Positions 45,615 to 54,938 are shown, numbered from the stretch's first letter. The stretch is DNA of 64,000 nucleotides from Bacteroidota bacterium (GCA_003153315.1 PLYA01000056.1:65826-129825), one strand, 5' to 3'. Numbers and translations: made by a program. The notes: generated by a model not told the origin, from the sequence alone.

Positions 45615-46481
45615 CTACGCTCGTTTTTTAAATAAAGTCATAAGCGGCTTTATATAACCTTCATGCGTACTTATCTTGGTATAATCTACTCCTGCACGAG
45701 AGAAAGTTTCTTTTAGCTTGGCATCTGTTTTTACCTGCTGTAATTTTAGCTCGTGCTGAAAAGCATTGCTGCTTGTATCCACCCAAATGTTCTTTCCAGT
45801 TTCGTTATCTTTTAATTTTATTAAGCCAATCTTAGGAATCTGCATTTCGGTTTTATCATAAATGCGCAAGGCTACTATATCATGCTTTTTATTGGCAATT
45901 TTAATGGCATCGTCAAAGTTGTTGTCAATAAAATCAGAAATAACAAAAGCAATGCTTCTTTTTTTAATTACGTTAGTAAGGTATTTTAAGCCTAACGAAA
46001 CATTGGTACCTTTATTTTCTGGCTCAAACTTTACAAGTTCTCTAATTAATCTAAGTATGTGTGACTTACCCTTTTTAGGCGGAATGAATTTTTCTATCTT
46101 ATCACTAAAAAAGATAAGGCCTATCTTATCATTGTTTGTAGCTGCCGAGAACGCAACTACCGCACAAAGCTCTGTAATTAAGTCTTTTTTAGTTTGTGCA
46201 TGAGTTCCGAAATTACCCGATGCACTTACATCAACCACCAACATTACATTCAGCTCGCGCTCTTCTTCAAAAACTTTTACGTAGGTATTTCTAAGACGTG
46301 CGGTAACGTTCCAGTCAATAGTTCTTACATCGTCTCCCGGGGTATATTCGCGCACTTCGCTAAAAGCCATACCCCTTCCCTTAAAAGCACTATGATATTC
46401 TCCCGAAAATATCTGAGAGGATAATCCGCGTGTTTTAATTTCTATTTTACGAACTTTCTTTAAAAGCTCTGAAGTTTCCAT
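45615..46481 (-). CDS. DUF58 domain protein
   Basis: 288 residues. DUF58 proteins contain a degenerate VWA-like fold. Visible are GEYHSAFKGRGMAFSEVREY, the signature PGDDVRTIDWNVTARL and the VWA-like VVDVSASGNFGT. It works with the MoxR ATPase encoded just upstream. It starts 41 bp after the moxR stop and is followed 12 bp later by the next bat gene. No membrane helix is present, so it is cytosolic. Confidence 0.93.
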   Translation of the reverse strand: METSELLKKVRKIEIKTRGLSSQIFSGEYHSAFKGRGMAFSEVREYTPGDDVRTIDWNVTARLRNTYVKVFEEERELNVMLVVDVSASGNFGTHAQTKKDLITELCAVVAFSAATNNDKIGLIFFSDKIEKFIPPKKGKSHILRLIRELVKFEPENKGTNVSLGLKYLTNVIKKRSIAFVISDFIDNNFDDAIKIANKKHDIVALRIYDKTEMQIPKIGLIKLKDNETGKNIWVDTSSNAFQHELKLQQVKTDAKLKETFSRAGVDYTKISTHEGYIKPLMTLFKKRA

Positions 46482-46522
46482 AAGTGTTTTCTATCTATAT
46501 AAAAGCAGAAAGGATTAAACTA

Positions 46523-47521
46523 CTAAGGAACCTCAACCGTATTCAGTATCTCATTAACAATATGCTCACTGGTGATGTTTTCAGCTTCTGCTTCATACGT
46601 TAAACCTATACGGTGACGTAATACATCCAGACATACAGCACGCACATCTTCAGGAATTACATACCCTCTGCGTTTAATAAATGCATAAGCTTTTGCAGCC
46701 AATGCTAAATTTATACTGGCACGTGGCGAACCACCAAAGCTGATAAGACCTGCAAATTTTTCTAATTTATAATCTTTAGGGAAACGGGTTGCAAAAACGA
46801 TGTCTACAATGTAACGCTCAATTTTTTCATCCATATAAACATCACGGGCCACACCACGAGCTTTAATAATATCTTCTGGTTTTAATATTACGTTAGGTGT
46901 TGGCATGCCTTCTGCGGATATATTACTGGCAATAATTTTTTTCTCATCTTCTTTAGTAGGGTAAGTAATTACCACTTTCAACATAAAACGATCTACCTGT
47001 GCTTCGGGCAATGGGTAGGTTCCCTCCTGCTCTACCGGGTTTTGTGTGGCTAATACTAAAAATGGATTAGGTAATTTAAAGGTTTGGTCGCCAATGGTTA
47101 CCTGCTTTTCCTGCATGGCTTCCAGTAAAGCACTTTGCACTTTTGCCGGAGCACGGTTAATCTCATCTGCCAAAACAAAATTGGCAAATAAAGGACCTTT
47201 GCGTACAGAAAACTCTTCTTTCTTTTGGTTGTAAATCATAGTACCAACCAAATCGGCAGGTAATAAGTCCGGCGTAAATTGTATGCGGCTAAATTGCGCA
47301 TCTACACATTTTGCCAAGGTATTAATGGCTAATGTTTTTGCCAAGCCAGGTACACCTTCCAGTAAGATATGGCCATTACTTAATAAGCCAATCATCAGGC
47401 GCTCTACCATGTGTTTTTGCCCTACAATTACCTTGTCCATTTCGGCTGTAAGCAAGTCTACAAAAGCACTTTCGTGTTGTATGCGTTCGTTTAATTCTCT
47501 TATGTCTGTCATAGTATCCAT
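46523..47521 (-). CDS. moxR: MoxR family AAA+ ATPase
   Basis: 332 residues. Walker A is GVPGLAKT (about 56-63), Walker B LADEINRAP, sensor 1 ATQNPVEQEGTYPLPEAQVD with the Arg finger after it. It is the chaperone-like ATPase that heads the moxR-DUF58-bat operon. A second Met three codons downstream is an alternative start. Confidence 0.95.
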   Translation of the reverse strand: MDTMTDIRELNERIQHESAFVDLLTAEMDKVIVGQKHMVERLMIGLLSNGHILLEGVPGLAKTLAINTLAKCVDAQFSRIQFTPDLLPADLVGTMIYNQKKEEFSVRKGPLFANFVLADEINRAPAKVQSALLEAMQEKQVTIGDQTFKLPNPFLVLATQNPVEQEGTYPLPEAQVDRFMLKVVITYPTKEDEKKIIASNISAEGMPTPNVILKPEDIIKARGVARDVYMDEKIERYIVDIVFATRFPKDYKLEKFAGLISFGGSPRASINLALAAKAYAFIKRRGYVIPEDVRAVCLDVLRHRIGLTYEAEAENITSEHIVNEILNTVEVP

Positions 47522-47676
47522 ATTTTGCGTGTTAAAATTAATAAGATTTTATTTTTTTGATTTGATTTTTATCATTTCTTAACATTGATTTAATCATTTT
47601 GATCTACCATTTACTCCAACTCAAAAAGGTCTCAAAATTTACAGATTGAAACCTTTTATTCATAAAGTAATATTAC

Positions 47677-48063
47677 CTATTTTGGTTGCGGAGCCGGGTT
47701 TGTAGCCGGTTGCTGCTGCGGTTGTGCAGGAGCTTGTTGTGCACCGGGTGCTTGCTGTGGCACATTAGCAGGGGCAGATATCATACCTTCTGCTTTTTTA
47801 CGGGTTACAGATTCTGTTCCGGCAGAAGCATCGGTGGTAGCAACTTGTTTTTTAGGTGTTCCTAACAGGCAAAGTACAAATAAGGCAATGGCAAAACCCC
47901 ATGTTGTTTTTTCTAACACATCAGCAGTACGCCTTACGCCCATTATTTGGTTATTGGAAGCAAATGAACTGGAAAGCCCACCGCCTTTAGAATTTTGAAT
48001 TAATACGATTAGTGCAAGTAATATGCACACTATGATAATTAGAACTGAAATAAGACCACTCAT
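47677..48063 (-). CDS. secG: Preprotein translocase subunit SecG
   Basis: 128 residues. Two membrane helices (about 4-22 and 55-72) flank a GGGLSSSFASNNQIMGVRRTADVLEK-like conserved loop, the SecG signature. A Gln/Ala/Pro-rich tail (about 95-128) is an extension not needed for the core. SecG joins SecYE in the inner membrane. It sits 54 bp after the conserved hypothetical gene in the same direction. Confidence 0.9.
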   Translation of the reverse strand: MSGLISVLIIIVCILLALIVLIQNSKGGGLSSSFASNNQIMGVRRTADVLEKTTWGFAIALFVLCLLGTPKKQVATTDASAGTESVTRKKAEGMISAPANVPQQAPGAQQAPAQPQQQPATNPAPQPK

Positions 48064-48116
48064 AAATTTACTTTTACTTTACGTTGTTTTTAATTTAACT
48101 TATCGTTCTTACTTTT

Positions 48117-49091
48117 TTAATTGTTTCGCTGAGTGCTACGCAATTCTTTAATAAGGGTTGCAAAGTAAGCACTTTTTTCGGGAAATTTCAAACTTAAAAT
48201 TTCATAAGCTCTGATGGCTTTACCATGGTTACCTTGTAGCATATATATCTTGGCTAAGGTTTCGGTTACCAAATTCTCATCCTCTAGTACACTGCTGCGG
48301 GTTTTTTGGCTTGCTGCATAGAAATTTTTATCTGCCTGAGGCTTGGAAATACGCATTTCTTCCTTCAGCAATTTATCCAGAAACACCTGCTTTTCACTTT
48401 TTAGCTTGGGAGTTTGCTCTTTAGGAGTTGTTTGTATGGTTATTTGCTTACTGATATTGGGTACTTGCTTAAGCCAATCGGTAAAAGAACGGGGCTCATC
48501 TATGCCAATCTCAGGTTCTTTCTCTGTCAGTTTTAAAATCTCGGTTTCAACATAAGCCTCCATAACAGGCTTTAAAATAATTTCATCCAGCGTTTCGGTC
48601 TGTAAATTGGTTGGCTCTGTTTTCACTTCTTCTATAACAGGTGTTATAGCCTCTGCTGCCACCGGTATATGTTCAGAATTACTTGTTACCTGCTCAACTG
48701 GTTTTTGTTCATTAGTAGGGTTAACAATAGTATAGGTTATGTTAATAGGAGAAATTACTTTTTCGGGCTTTTCTAACTCCTTGCTAACAGGTTCTTTCTT
48801 TATTTCTTCAACAGGGGTAATACTTTCAACCTGAGGTAGGTTGTTTATTATTTTATTTACAGGCGAATTAATCAATCGATATAAAACCGAACGGTTGCCT
48901 GCAACAACAGCTGTTCTTTTTAAAGCCGAATGGTAGTTGATATGTTTTACATTATTAAGCGTTTTGGCGTAAAGCAAGTGTGCTGTTTGAAAACAAGGAT
49001 AATCAGCTATAATTTTTTCTATGGCAGGAATATGGGCTTCATCCAATAAGTTTGGATGATCCATTAAATCTATAAACTGCTCTATCTTCAT
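48117..49091 (-). CDS. Conserved hypothetical protein with a C-terminal TPR-like helix pair
   Basis: 324 residues. The N-terminus (1-90) has DHPNLLDEAHIPAIEKIIAD and HYHSALKRTAVVAGNRSVLY-type helices. A Glu/Pro/Thr-rich linker follows (about 95-230), then a TPR-like C-terminus with LAKIYMLQGNHGKAIRAYEI. I recognise the layout as a gene often found next to secG in Bacteroidota, without a known role. It is cytosolic by sequence. Confidence 0.65.
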   Translation of the reverse strand: MKIEQFIDLMDHPNLLDEAHIPAIEKIIADYPCFQTAHLLYAKTLNNVKHINYHSALKRTAVVAGNRSVLYRLINSPVNKIINNLPQVESITPVEEIKKEPVSKELEKPEKVISPINITYTIVNPTNEQKPVEQVTSNSEHIPVAAEAITPVIEEVKTEPTNLQTETLDEIILKPVMEAYVETEILKLTEKEPEIGIDEPRSFTDWLKQVPNISKQITIQTTPKEQTPKLKSEKQVFLDKLLKEEMRISKPQADKNFYAASQKTRSSVLEDENLVTETLAKIYMLQGNHGKAIRAYEILSLKFPEKSAYFATLIKELRSTQRNN

Positions 49092-49149
49092 TATTTTTGG
49101 GAAGCCAAAAATAAGAATAATTTTAAGGGAGTGCTAAATAACTAATCTG

Positions 49150-50079
49150 TTATGGTAGAACTTCTATACCATTTTTTTTATTAATTACTTCCTGTATAGG
49201 ACTTACAGGAAAATAGCCATGTTTTTCTAAGGCAAGTTGTTGCTGTGGGGCTAATTCAAATTTTATGAAATCTAAAATCTTACTATCTACATCTTTTCTC
49301 ACATATTGATACAAAGCCCTTGTTAAAGGATATTCGCCATATTTAATAGATTGTATATCAAACGGAGAGCATGCCCTGCCCCCTTCTATGGATATATTTA
49401 TAGGCCAAATGCGTGTATAGGGTTTTCCGTTTCTATCTATAATAGCACCCGAACTAACGTAACCTACGGCTCCTTTTTCACTTTCTACTTTTTCTATTAT
49501 TTGATAATTGTGGGCAAACTTTGAAACATTGGTAGGAAATTGGTCTAAGAAAAGCCTTCTAAGCATGTAATGATACGTACCCGAGTTTTCATCTCTTCCG
49601 TAAATAACAATAGGCAAGTCTACTCCTCCAACTTCTTTCCAGTTTTTAATATCTCCCCTAAAAATACCTTTTAACTGGTCTAATGACAGGCTGTCTACTC
49701 CTACCTGACGGTGGGTAATAATTGCCACCGCATCTCCGGCAATAATAAAAGAACGCGTATCAATTTTATTGGCTTCCGCTTCGCTTATCTCTTCATCTGT
49801 TAAAGCCCTTGAAGCATTGGCTATATGCGTTTCGTTTTTTAATAGTGCCTGAACCCCTTTAGCCGAACCACCTCCCGTAATATCAAATACGGCATCGGGG
49901 TATGCTTTTTTATATTCGCCCGATAAAAAGATAATTAAATTAAACTCGGAATCAGAACCTTTTATAACAATATCCGTTGTGTTAGCTATGCCCTTACGCT
50001 TAGTAAGTATAAAAGAGGTAATGATGGTAACTGTTAACCCCACCACAAGTAACAGGATACTAATTTGTTTTCTTTTCAT
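49150..50079 (-). CDS. PstS-like phosphate-binding protein
   Basis: 309 residues. An N-terminal signal or anchor helix (about 7-27) is followed by the PstS-like fold: TDIVIKGSDSEFNLIIFL, FDITGGGSAKGVQALLKNE (the anion-binding loop) and YGRDENSGTYHYML. It binds phosphate outside the inner membrane. No pstC/A/B genes follow, so it is either an orphan or works with the PiT transporter at 54991. A Pho-box-like repeat lies upstream at 50176-50203. Confidence 0.88.
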   Translation of the reverse strand: MKRKQISILLLVVGLTVTIITSFILTKRKGIANTTDIVIKGSDSEFNLIIFLSGEYKKAYPDAVFDITGGGSAKGVQALLKNETHIANASRALTDEEISEAEANKIDTRSFIIAGDAVAIITHRQVGVDSLSLDQLKGIFRGDIKNWKEVGGVDLPIVIYGRDENSGTYHYMLRRLFLDQFPTNVSKFAHNYQIIEKVESEKGAVGYVSSGAIIDRNGKPYTRIWPINISIEGGRACSPFDIQSIKYGEYPLTRALYQYVRKDVDSKILDFIKFELAPQQQLALEKHGYFPVSPIQEVINKKNGIEVLP

Positions 50080-50175
50080 GTTGTTTTGTTTTTTTTATTG
50101 CACCATGCCGTTCGCCAAAAGGCTCGGGTCATAATTCTGACTTCGTGCAAAGTACGGCATTAAGCAGGCGTTTGA

Positions 50176-50203
50176 TGTTATCCCAATATTAAGTTTACGT
50201 TAA
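50176..50203 (-). promoter_or_regulatory. Pho-box-like repeats upstream of the PstS-like gene
   Basis: On the minus strand TTAACG, TTAATA and ATAACA occur with exact 11-bp spacing, about 97 bp before the start codon. The unit and spacing resemble the TTAACA-N5 PhoP box of Bacillus. Similar groups precede the TonB receptor at 51549 and the PiT gene at 54991. Confidence 0.55.
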
Positions 50204-50297
50204 GATTTTGAGGGATATCAACAGGCAGTTAACAAAGTTTTAAGGTTTATAGATAATGCCTTTCATATATAATTGCCATTTCATTTACATACAAACA

Positions 50298-50329
50298 AAA
50301 AAATCTCCCCGCTTTCGCAGAGAGGTTTT
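50298..50329 (-). terminator. Intrinsic terminator on the minus strand
   Basis: On the minus strand CTCTCTGC, loop GAAA, GCGGGGAG (with G-T pairs) is followed by a long T-run. It lies about 75 bp after the stop of the broken reading frame at 50403, implying that the array-3 region is transcribed on the minus strand. Confidence 0.7.
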
Positions 50330-50402
50330 ACTTGTTTTAAACCAAGGCAGCTTGGCAGATACACTAAACCGCCTTTTTCAAAAAACGAATTTATATTTAG
50401 GT

Positions 50403-50519
50403 TTAAGCAGTTGCTGATGTAGGAATAGTTGTGCCTGTATGTATAGTGCCACCCATGGCAGCGCTAACAACTGTGTTGGCACTCCATACGCTGATAAAGT
50501 TAATACCGCTACTATAGCA
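50403..50519 (-). pseudogene. Short orphan reading frame, perhaps a gene remnant
   Basis: Thirty-eight codons on the minus strand end in a TAA at 50403. The frame contains GINFISVWSANTVVSAAMG and a Thr-rich end (TGTTIPTSATA). It follows directly, in the same frame, on the TAA at 50520-50522 that closes the array-3 open frame. The Ser/Thr/Val-rich look and the terminator 75 bp further suggest the 3' end of a broken small gene. No homology can be claimed. Confidence 0.3.
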
Positions 50520-50882
50520 TTAAACGCATTCAGCTTGATGATTTGTTTTTATATCCATTGTTTTTTTGGTTTTAATTACTGTATACCTTACAGCGAGGTT
50601 TTGTTTATTTATGTTTTTATTAGGTTTCACTCCGGTCAGTTTGGTTTTCACTCCATCCGGTTTAGGTTTCACCCCAGTCAGATTGGGTTTCACTCCGGTT
50701 AGTTTGGATTTCACTCCAGTCAGTTTGGTTTTCACTCCAGTCAGTTTGGATTTCACTCCATCCAGTTTAGGTTTCACTCCGGTCAGTTTGGTTTTCACTC
50801 CATCCAGTTTAGGTTTCACTCCATCCAGTTTGGTTTTCACTGCGGTCAGATTGGTTTTCACTCCATCCGAATTGGATTTCAC
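50520..50882 (-). other. Heptad-repeat open frame inside array 3
   Basis: 120 codons open on the minus strand from a GTG at 50882. The first 85 residues or so are the 7-residue motif GVKTKLT / GVKPKLD repeated. The rest has no repeat and ends AECV. A 21-bp unit keeps any frame open once stops are absent, so the open frame alone is weak evidence for translation. There is no signal peptide. Confidence 0.3.
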
Positions 50883-50939
50883 AATAGTCTAATTGGATTT
50901 CAAACCGACAGAATGGGTTTTCACAAAAACCTAACCTGC
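50625..50939. repeat. 21-bp tandem repeat array, set 3 (15 units)
   Basis: Units begin TTTCAC at 50625 and every 21 bp to 50919. The start TTTCACTCC and end TTTGG are constant; the middle alternates between words such as GGTCAG and ATCCAG. The last three units (50877 on) are more diverged but still in register. The array fills most of the region between the PstS-like gene and the small ORF at 51142. On the minus strand it can be read as GVKxKLx heptads. Confidence 0.93.
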
Positions 50940-51141
50940 TTTCATGGGTTTTCTTTTAAATTACCTAAAGGCAATTTTGGTTTTAGCTTGTGCTTTCATC
51001 ATATTAAATGGTTTAGCATAGCTTTTACCTCATGTAGTTTGTGCTTACAGGTATTTAAATGGAGTTTTTTAAAGAAAGTTACATTTTTCTTTATGATATT
51101 ATTAATAATTACAATTAATCTGTTAATAACTCGAAATTCAA

Positions 51142-51336
51142 TTAAAGTGGCTCTGTTGCATTCAACTTGCTTTTATCCGCAAAAATGGATGTTTTACCAT
51201 AGAAGAAAGGTAATATCTTTTTTCTTATTTTTTTAGCTCCTTTTTTTCGAACTCTTCCGGTACTTACCATTTGATAAATAAGGTACATCATAGTACCTAA
51301 AGCCAATACAGATAATATAATTATTTTAACCATCAT
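51142..51336 (-). CDS. Possible small membrane protein
   Basis: 64 residues: an N-terminal hydrophobic helix (about 4-23, IIILSVLALGTMMYLIYQMV), then a very basic segment (RVRKKGAKKIRKK). It has a plausible ATG start and no relation to the 21-bp array. The Pho-box region at 51424-51493 lies on its upstream side and could serve both directions. Short and unrecognised, hence low confidence. Confidence 0.4.
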   Translation of the reverse strand: MMVKIIILSVLALGTMMYLIYQMVSTGRVRKKGAKKIRKKILPFFYGKTSIFADKSKLNATEPL

Positions 51337-51423
51337 GTTGTTGTTAATTCCAGTAAAGTTAAGAAAAATAAAGACTTAATGCAAAAAATAAGCAGTGCTT
51401 TATAAACAGATTTAAGTTAACAC

Positions 51424-51493
51424 TTAACAATTCCTTAACATTAGAGGTTAAGACTTAACAATTCCTTAACATTAGGATAACATTCCCTTAACA
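51424..51493 (+). promoter_or_regulatory. Pho-box-like repeats upstream of the Oar-like TonB receptor
   Basis: TTAACA occurs at 51424 and 51435, then TTAACA at 51455 and 51466, ATAACA at 51477 and TTAACA at 51488. Spacing within each group is exactly 11 bp. This fits a tandem direct-repeat site for a PhoB/PhoP-type response regulator. The last repeat is about 55 bp before the ATG. Confidence 0.6.
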
Positions 51494-51548
51494 TTACTAA
51501 TTGATAAAAAATGTTGCTTCGCTGCAAATTTTTTAACAACAAAAACTC

Positions 51549-54500
51549 ATGAAAAAAAACCTACAAAAGAGTGTAATGAAACGATTAAAAACAGCAGCCC
51601 TATGGGCATTGATGGGCACATCAAGCTTGGGCTTTGCTCAAATGACCAGTTCATCTATGAATGGTAAAGTAACCGACTCGAAAGGAGAGGTTATACCCGG
51701 AGCTACGATATTGGCAGTTCATGTGCCAACCGGTACAAAGTATCCAACCTCAACCGATGGCAATGGATTGTATCATTTAGTAAACCTAAACCCCGGTGGA
51801 CCTTATAGTGTTAAGGTAAGTTTTATGGGTTATACCGATAAGCAACAAGATAATATAACCCTTGCCTTGGGAGAAAACCAACGTATAGACTATAAAATGG
51901 CTGATGATACCAAACAACTGGAAGAAGTTGTGGTTACCAGCAATGTAGATGAAAACAAAAAAGGTACTGATACGCGTATTACCCGAGAACAATTACAAAC
52001 CTTGCCTACTTTGTCTCGTAGCATGACAGATTTCTCTAAACTTACCCCTCAAAGCAGCAACAACTCGTTTGCCGGTACCAACTTTCGTTATAACAACATA
52101 ACCTTAGATGGTGCTATTGCCAATGATGCTATTGGTTTTAGCCCGAGTTTAGGTGGTGTAAGCGGAACCAGCAACATGCTTAGCAGCAGTACGCGCAGCA
52201 ACGCTATTAGTTTAGATGCCATACAGGATATGCAGGTAAGTATTGCCCCTTATGATGTGAAATTAGGAAACTTTACCGGTGGTAGTATTAACGCCGTTAC
52301 CCGTCGTGGTACAAATGAAATTGAGGGTTCTGTTTATGGTTTTGGCAGAAACTCAATGCTTACAGGTTTAGATAATAGTGGCGATAAAAGTAAAATGCCA
52401 TCAAACTACCACGATGACCAAATTGGTTTTAGAGTGGGTGCGCCTATTATAAAAGATAAAGTTTTCTTTTTTCTGAATTATGAAAATACCGACAGACAAG
52501 AGCCTGTATTTTATATGCCAGGTCAATCAGGTACGTTTATGACTACGGCTATTGCACAGCAAATAACGGATAGTTTAAAGAGTTCTACTTTCTTGCCAAA
52601 ATCTCAGTATAACCCAAATGGTGCTTACGACCCGGGTGCATTCAACAGTTATAGCAACTTTGTTAAAAGTAATAAAGCTTTTTTTCGCTTAGATTTTAAT
52701 CTAAGTAGTAAGCATCAACTTAATATACGTAATAACTATGTGATATCTTCTGCATCTAACTTAGAGCAATCAGGCACTCAATTTGAATTTGGTAATTACG
52801 ACTTTGTTCAGCACAATAACAACAACAGTACTGTAGCTGAGTTAAAAAGCCGCTTTACCGATAAAACATCAAACAGCTTAATATTAGGAGCCACTTTTGT
52901 ACATGATTACAGAGACCCTACAGGCAGCTTGTTTCCTCAGATACAAATTAACGGAGTTAATGGTAGCGGAACTATTTTGTTAGGTACTAACCGCGAGGCA
53001 GGTGTTTTTAATATGAAACAGAAGACTTATGAGTTTACAGATAACTTTAATTATTACTTAGGTAAACACACCTTAACATTTGGTACTCACAACGAAATGT
53101 ATCATATCGATTATGGCTTTATCAATTCTTGGAACGGGCGTTTTGACTACAGTAGTTTGGCTAACTTTTTTGCAAATGACCCATCTCGTATGAGAGCGGT
53201 TTATAGTTTAAATGATAATACACAAAACTACAACCAAACACATCCGGTATCTTCTTTCAATGTATTAATGTCAAGTCTTTACGCACAAGATGAGTGGGCA
53301 ATAAAAGACAACTTTAAGTTATCATATGGTATCAGAGCTGATATTTCTGTAGTGCCAAACGGCCCTGCTCAAGGCCCTGCAGCAACAACGGCACCGGATA
53401 ATACACACTATAGCAACACCTACACCAGCACACAGGTTAACCAAATAAACAATAAGGTATTTGGTCAGGTTATGCCAACACCTCGCTTAGGTTTTACGTA
53501 TGATGTAATGAAGAACAAAAAAGTAGTTATTCGTGGTGGTAGCGGTATATTTACCGGCCGTATACCATTTGCTTGGTTAGGTTATGCCTATTATAACAAT
53601 GGGGTAAACTATGGTGCATTTGATGATAAAACGGTTCCGGTGCATACGCACATTCCAACAGACCCAACCCAGTTTGCAGCATTTAATACCAATGTGCTTC
53701 ACCAACCAAACCGAGTTGAGATAGATCAGATAGATAAAAACTTTCACCTTCCACAAACATGGCGCAGTAACCTTGCTGTAGATTTTAATTTATTTAAAGG
53801 TTATAAACTTACTTTAGAAGGTATTTATACCAAAACCCTTTATGATGTAATGTTTAAATCAACCAACCTGAAAGATTCTGTAAAATATTATGCGCAGGAT
53901 GTAAATCATGTTCAGCCTGTTTATTTAAGCGGTGGCCCTACAGGGCAACGTGTTGATAATAACTTATCTTCGTCTTACTTAATAACAAACACAAAACAAG
54001 GTTACCGTTATCAGTTAACCGCTCAGTTATCTAAACAATACAAAATAGGTATAAACTTTATGGCCGCTTATACCTATGGTCAGTCTAAAGATATAAGCAA
54101 TGGTATTCGTAACTCTTTCGAGTCTAACTGGCAGTTGAACCAGGCTACTAATGCTAACAACCCTCAGCTTACATACTCAAACTTTGACGTTCGTCATCGT
54201 ATAGTGGCAACTGTAGGTTATAAAAAATCATGGAATGAAAGATTAACCTCTTACTTATCTTTGATATTTACAGGTCAGTCAGGTACTCCATATACTTGGG
54301 ATATAACAGCTAACAACAAGCTTACCAACAGTGGTCAACAGGTTGATTTATTCTACATTCCAAAGGTGCAAAGTGATATTAATTTAGTTACGTATAACGT
54401 TAATGGTGTTGCGTATACTGCTCAACAACAATGGAATGATTTGAATAACTACATCAGTAACGATAAATACTTAAATGCTCATCGCGGACAGTATACTGAG

Positions 54501-54821
54501 CGTAATGGTGCGCGCACTCCTTGGCTAAATCAATTAGATATGCGCTTTATGCAGGATATTGTAATTAAAGGCAGAAATAAACTGCAACTTACTTTTGATA
54601 TCATAAACCTAACTAATTTAATTAATCCAAACTGGGGCTGGCAGTATTTTGTACCAAATACGCTTAACTCCTCTGCATCTATTGGCCTAACTCCATTAGG
54701 AAGTACAGGAACTAATGGTAACCCTAATTTTAATTTTAGTGCTCCAACAACCAAACCTTATTCTACCGATAAAATTGGTTCTCGTTGGCAAGGACAAATT
54801 GGGGTGAGATACCTGTTTTAG
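51549..54821 (+). CDS. Oar-like TonB-dependent outer-membrane receptor
   Basis: 1090 residues. A signal peptide ends at about 31 (SLGFAQ); an internal Met at residue 10 is an alternative start. A CarboxypepD_reg domain (about 38-125, GEVIPGATILAVHVPTGT), a plug (about 135-250, TFRYNNITLDGAIANDAIGF-like) and a long barrel follow, with SGTPYTWD and ending GVRYLF. This is the Oar-like subgroup. The PhoB-type repeats upstream and the PiT and PstS-like neighbours suggest phosphate-compound uptake; that is inference. Confidence 0.9.
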   Translation: MKKNLQKSVMKRLKTAALWALMGTSSLGFAQMTSSSMNGKVTDSKGEVIPGATILAVHVPTGTKYPTSTDGNGLYHLVNLNPGGPYSVKVSFMGYTDKQQDNITLALGENQRIDYKMADDTKQLEEVVVTSNVDENKKGTDTRITREQLQTLPTLSRSMTDFSKLTPQSSNNSFAGTNFRYNNITLDGAIANDAIGFSPSLGGVSGTSNMLSSSTRSNAISLDAIQDMQVSIAPYDVKLGNFTGGSINAVTRRGTNEIEGSVYGFGRNSMLTGLDNSGDKSKMPSNYHDDQIGFRVGAPIIKDKVFFFLNYENTDRQEPVFYMPGQSGTFMTTAIAQQITDSLKSSTFLPKSQYNPNGAYDPGAFNSYSNFVKSNKAFFRLDFNLSSKHQLNIRNNYVISSASNLEQSGTQFEFGNYDFVQHNNNNSTVAELKSRFTDKTSNSLILGATFVHDYRDPTGSLFPQIQINGVNGSGTILLGTNREAGVFNMKQKTYEFTDNFNYYLGKHTLTFGTHNEMYHIDYGFINSWNGRFDYSSLANFFANDPSRMRAVYSLNDNTQNYNQTHPVSSFNVLMSSLYAQDEWAIKDNFKLSYGIRADISVVPNGPAQGPAATTAPDNTHYSNTYTSTQVNQINNKVFGQVMPTPRLGFTYDVMKNKKVVIRGGSGIFTGRIPFAWLGYAYYNNGVNYGAFDDKTVPVHTHIPTDPTQFAAFNTNVLHQPNRVEIDQIDKNFHLPQTWRSNLAVDFNLFKGYKLTLEGIYTKTLYDVMFKSTNLKDSVKYYAQDVNHVQPVYLSGGPTGQRVDNNLSSSYLITNTKQGYRYQLTAQLSKQYKIGINFMAAYTYGQSKDISNGIRNSFESNWQLNQATNANNPQLTYSNFDVRHRIVATVGYKKSWNERLTSYLSLIFTGQSGTPYTWDITANNKLTNSGQQVDLFYIPKVQSDINLVTYNVNGVAYTAQQQWNDLNNYISNDKYLNAHRGQYTERNGARTPWLNQLDMRFMQDIVIKGRNKLQLTFDIINLTNLINPNWGWQYFVPNTLNSSASIGLTPLGSTGTNGNPNFNFSAPTTKPYSTDKIGSRWQGQIGVRYLF

Positions 54822-54859
54822 ACAAGACAAAAACAGTTACTGATTAAGTTACCTCATGT

Positions 54860-54889
54860 AAAAGCCCCAAAGAAATTTGGGGCTTTTTT
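54860..54889 (+). terminator. Intrinsic terminator after the TonB receptor
   Basis: AAAAGCCCCAAA, a 4-nt loop and TTTGGGGCTTTT form a perfect 12-bp stem followed by more T. It lies 39 bp after the receptor stop codon. Confidence 0.9.
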
Positions 54890-54921
54890 ATGTGATTGTT
54901 TAAAAAAATAAAGACAAAACC

Positions 54922-54938
54922 TTAACAATTTCTTAATA
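54922..54938 (+). promoter_or_regulatory. Pho-box-like pair upstream of the PiT gene
   Basis: TTAACA at 54922 and TTAATA at 54933 are exactly 11 bp apart, about 53 bp before the start codon. It is the weakest of three such sites, with two repeats only. Confidence 0.4.

Noticed and set aside
50439-50702. Plus-strand 87-residue frame over array 3
   Set aside because: It runs through the repeat units opposite the minus-strand terminator and has no signal or domain.
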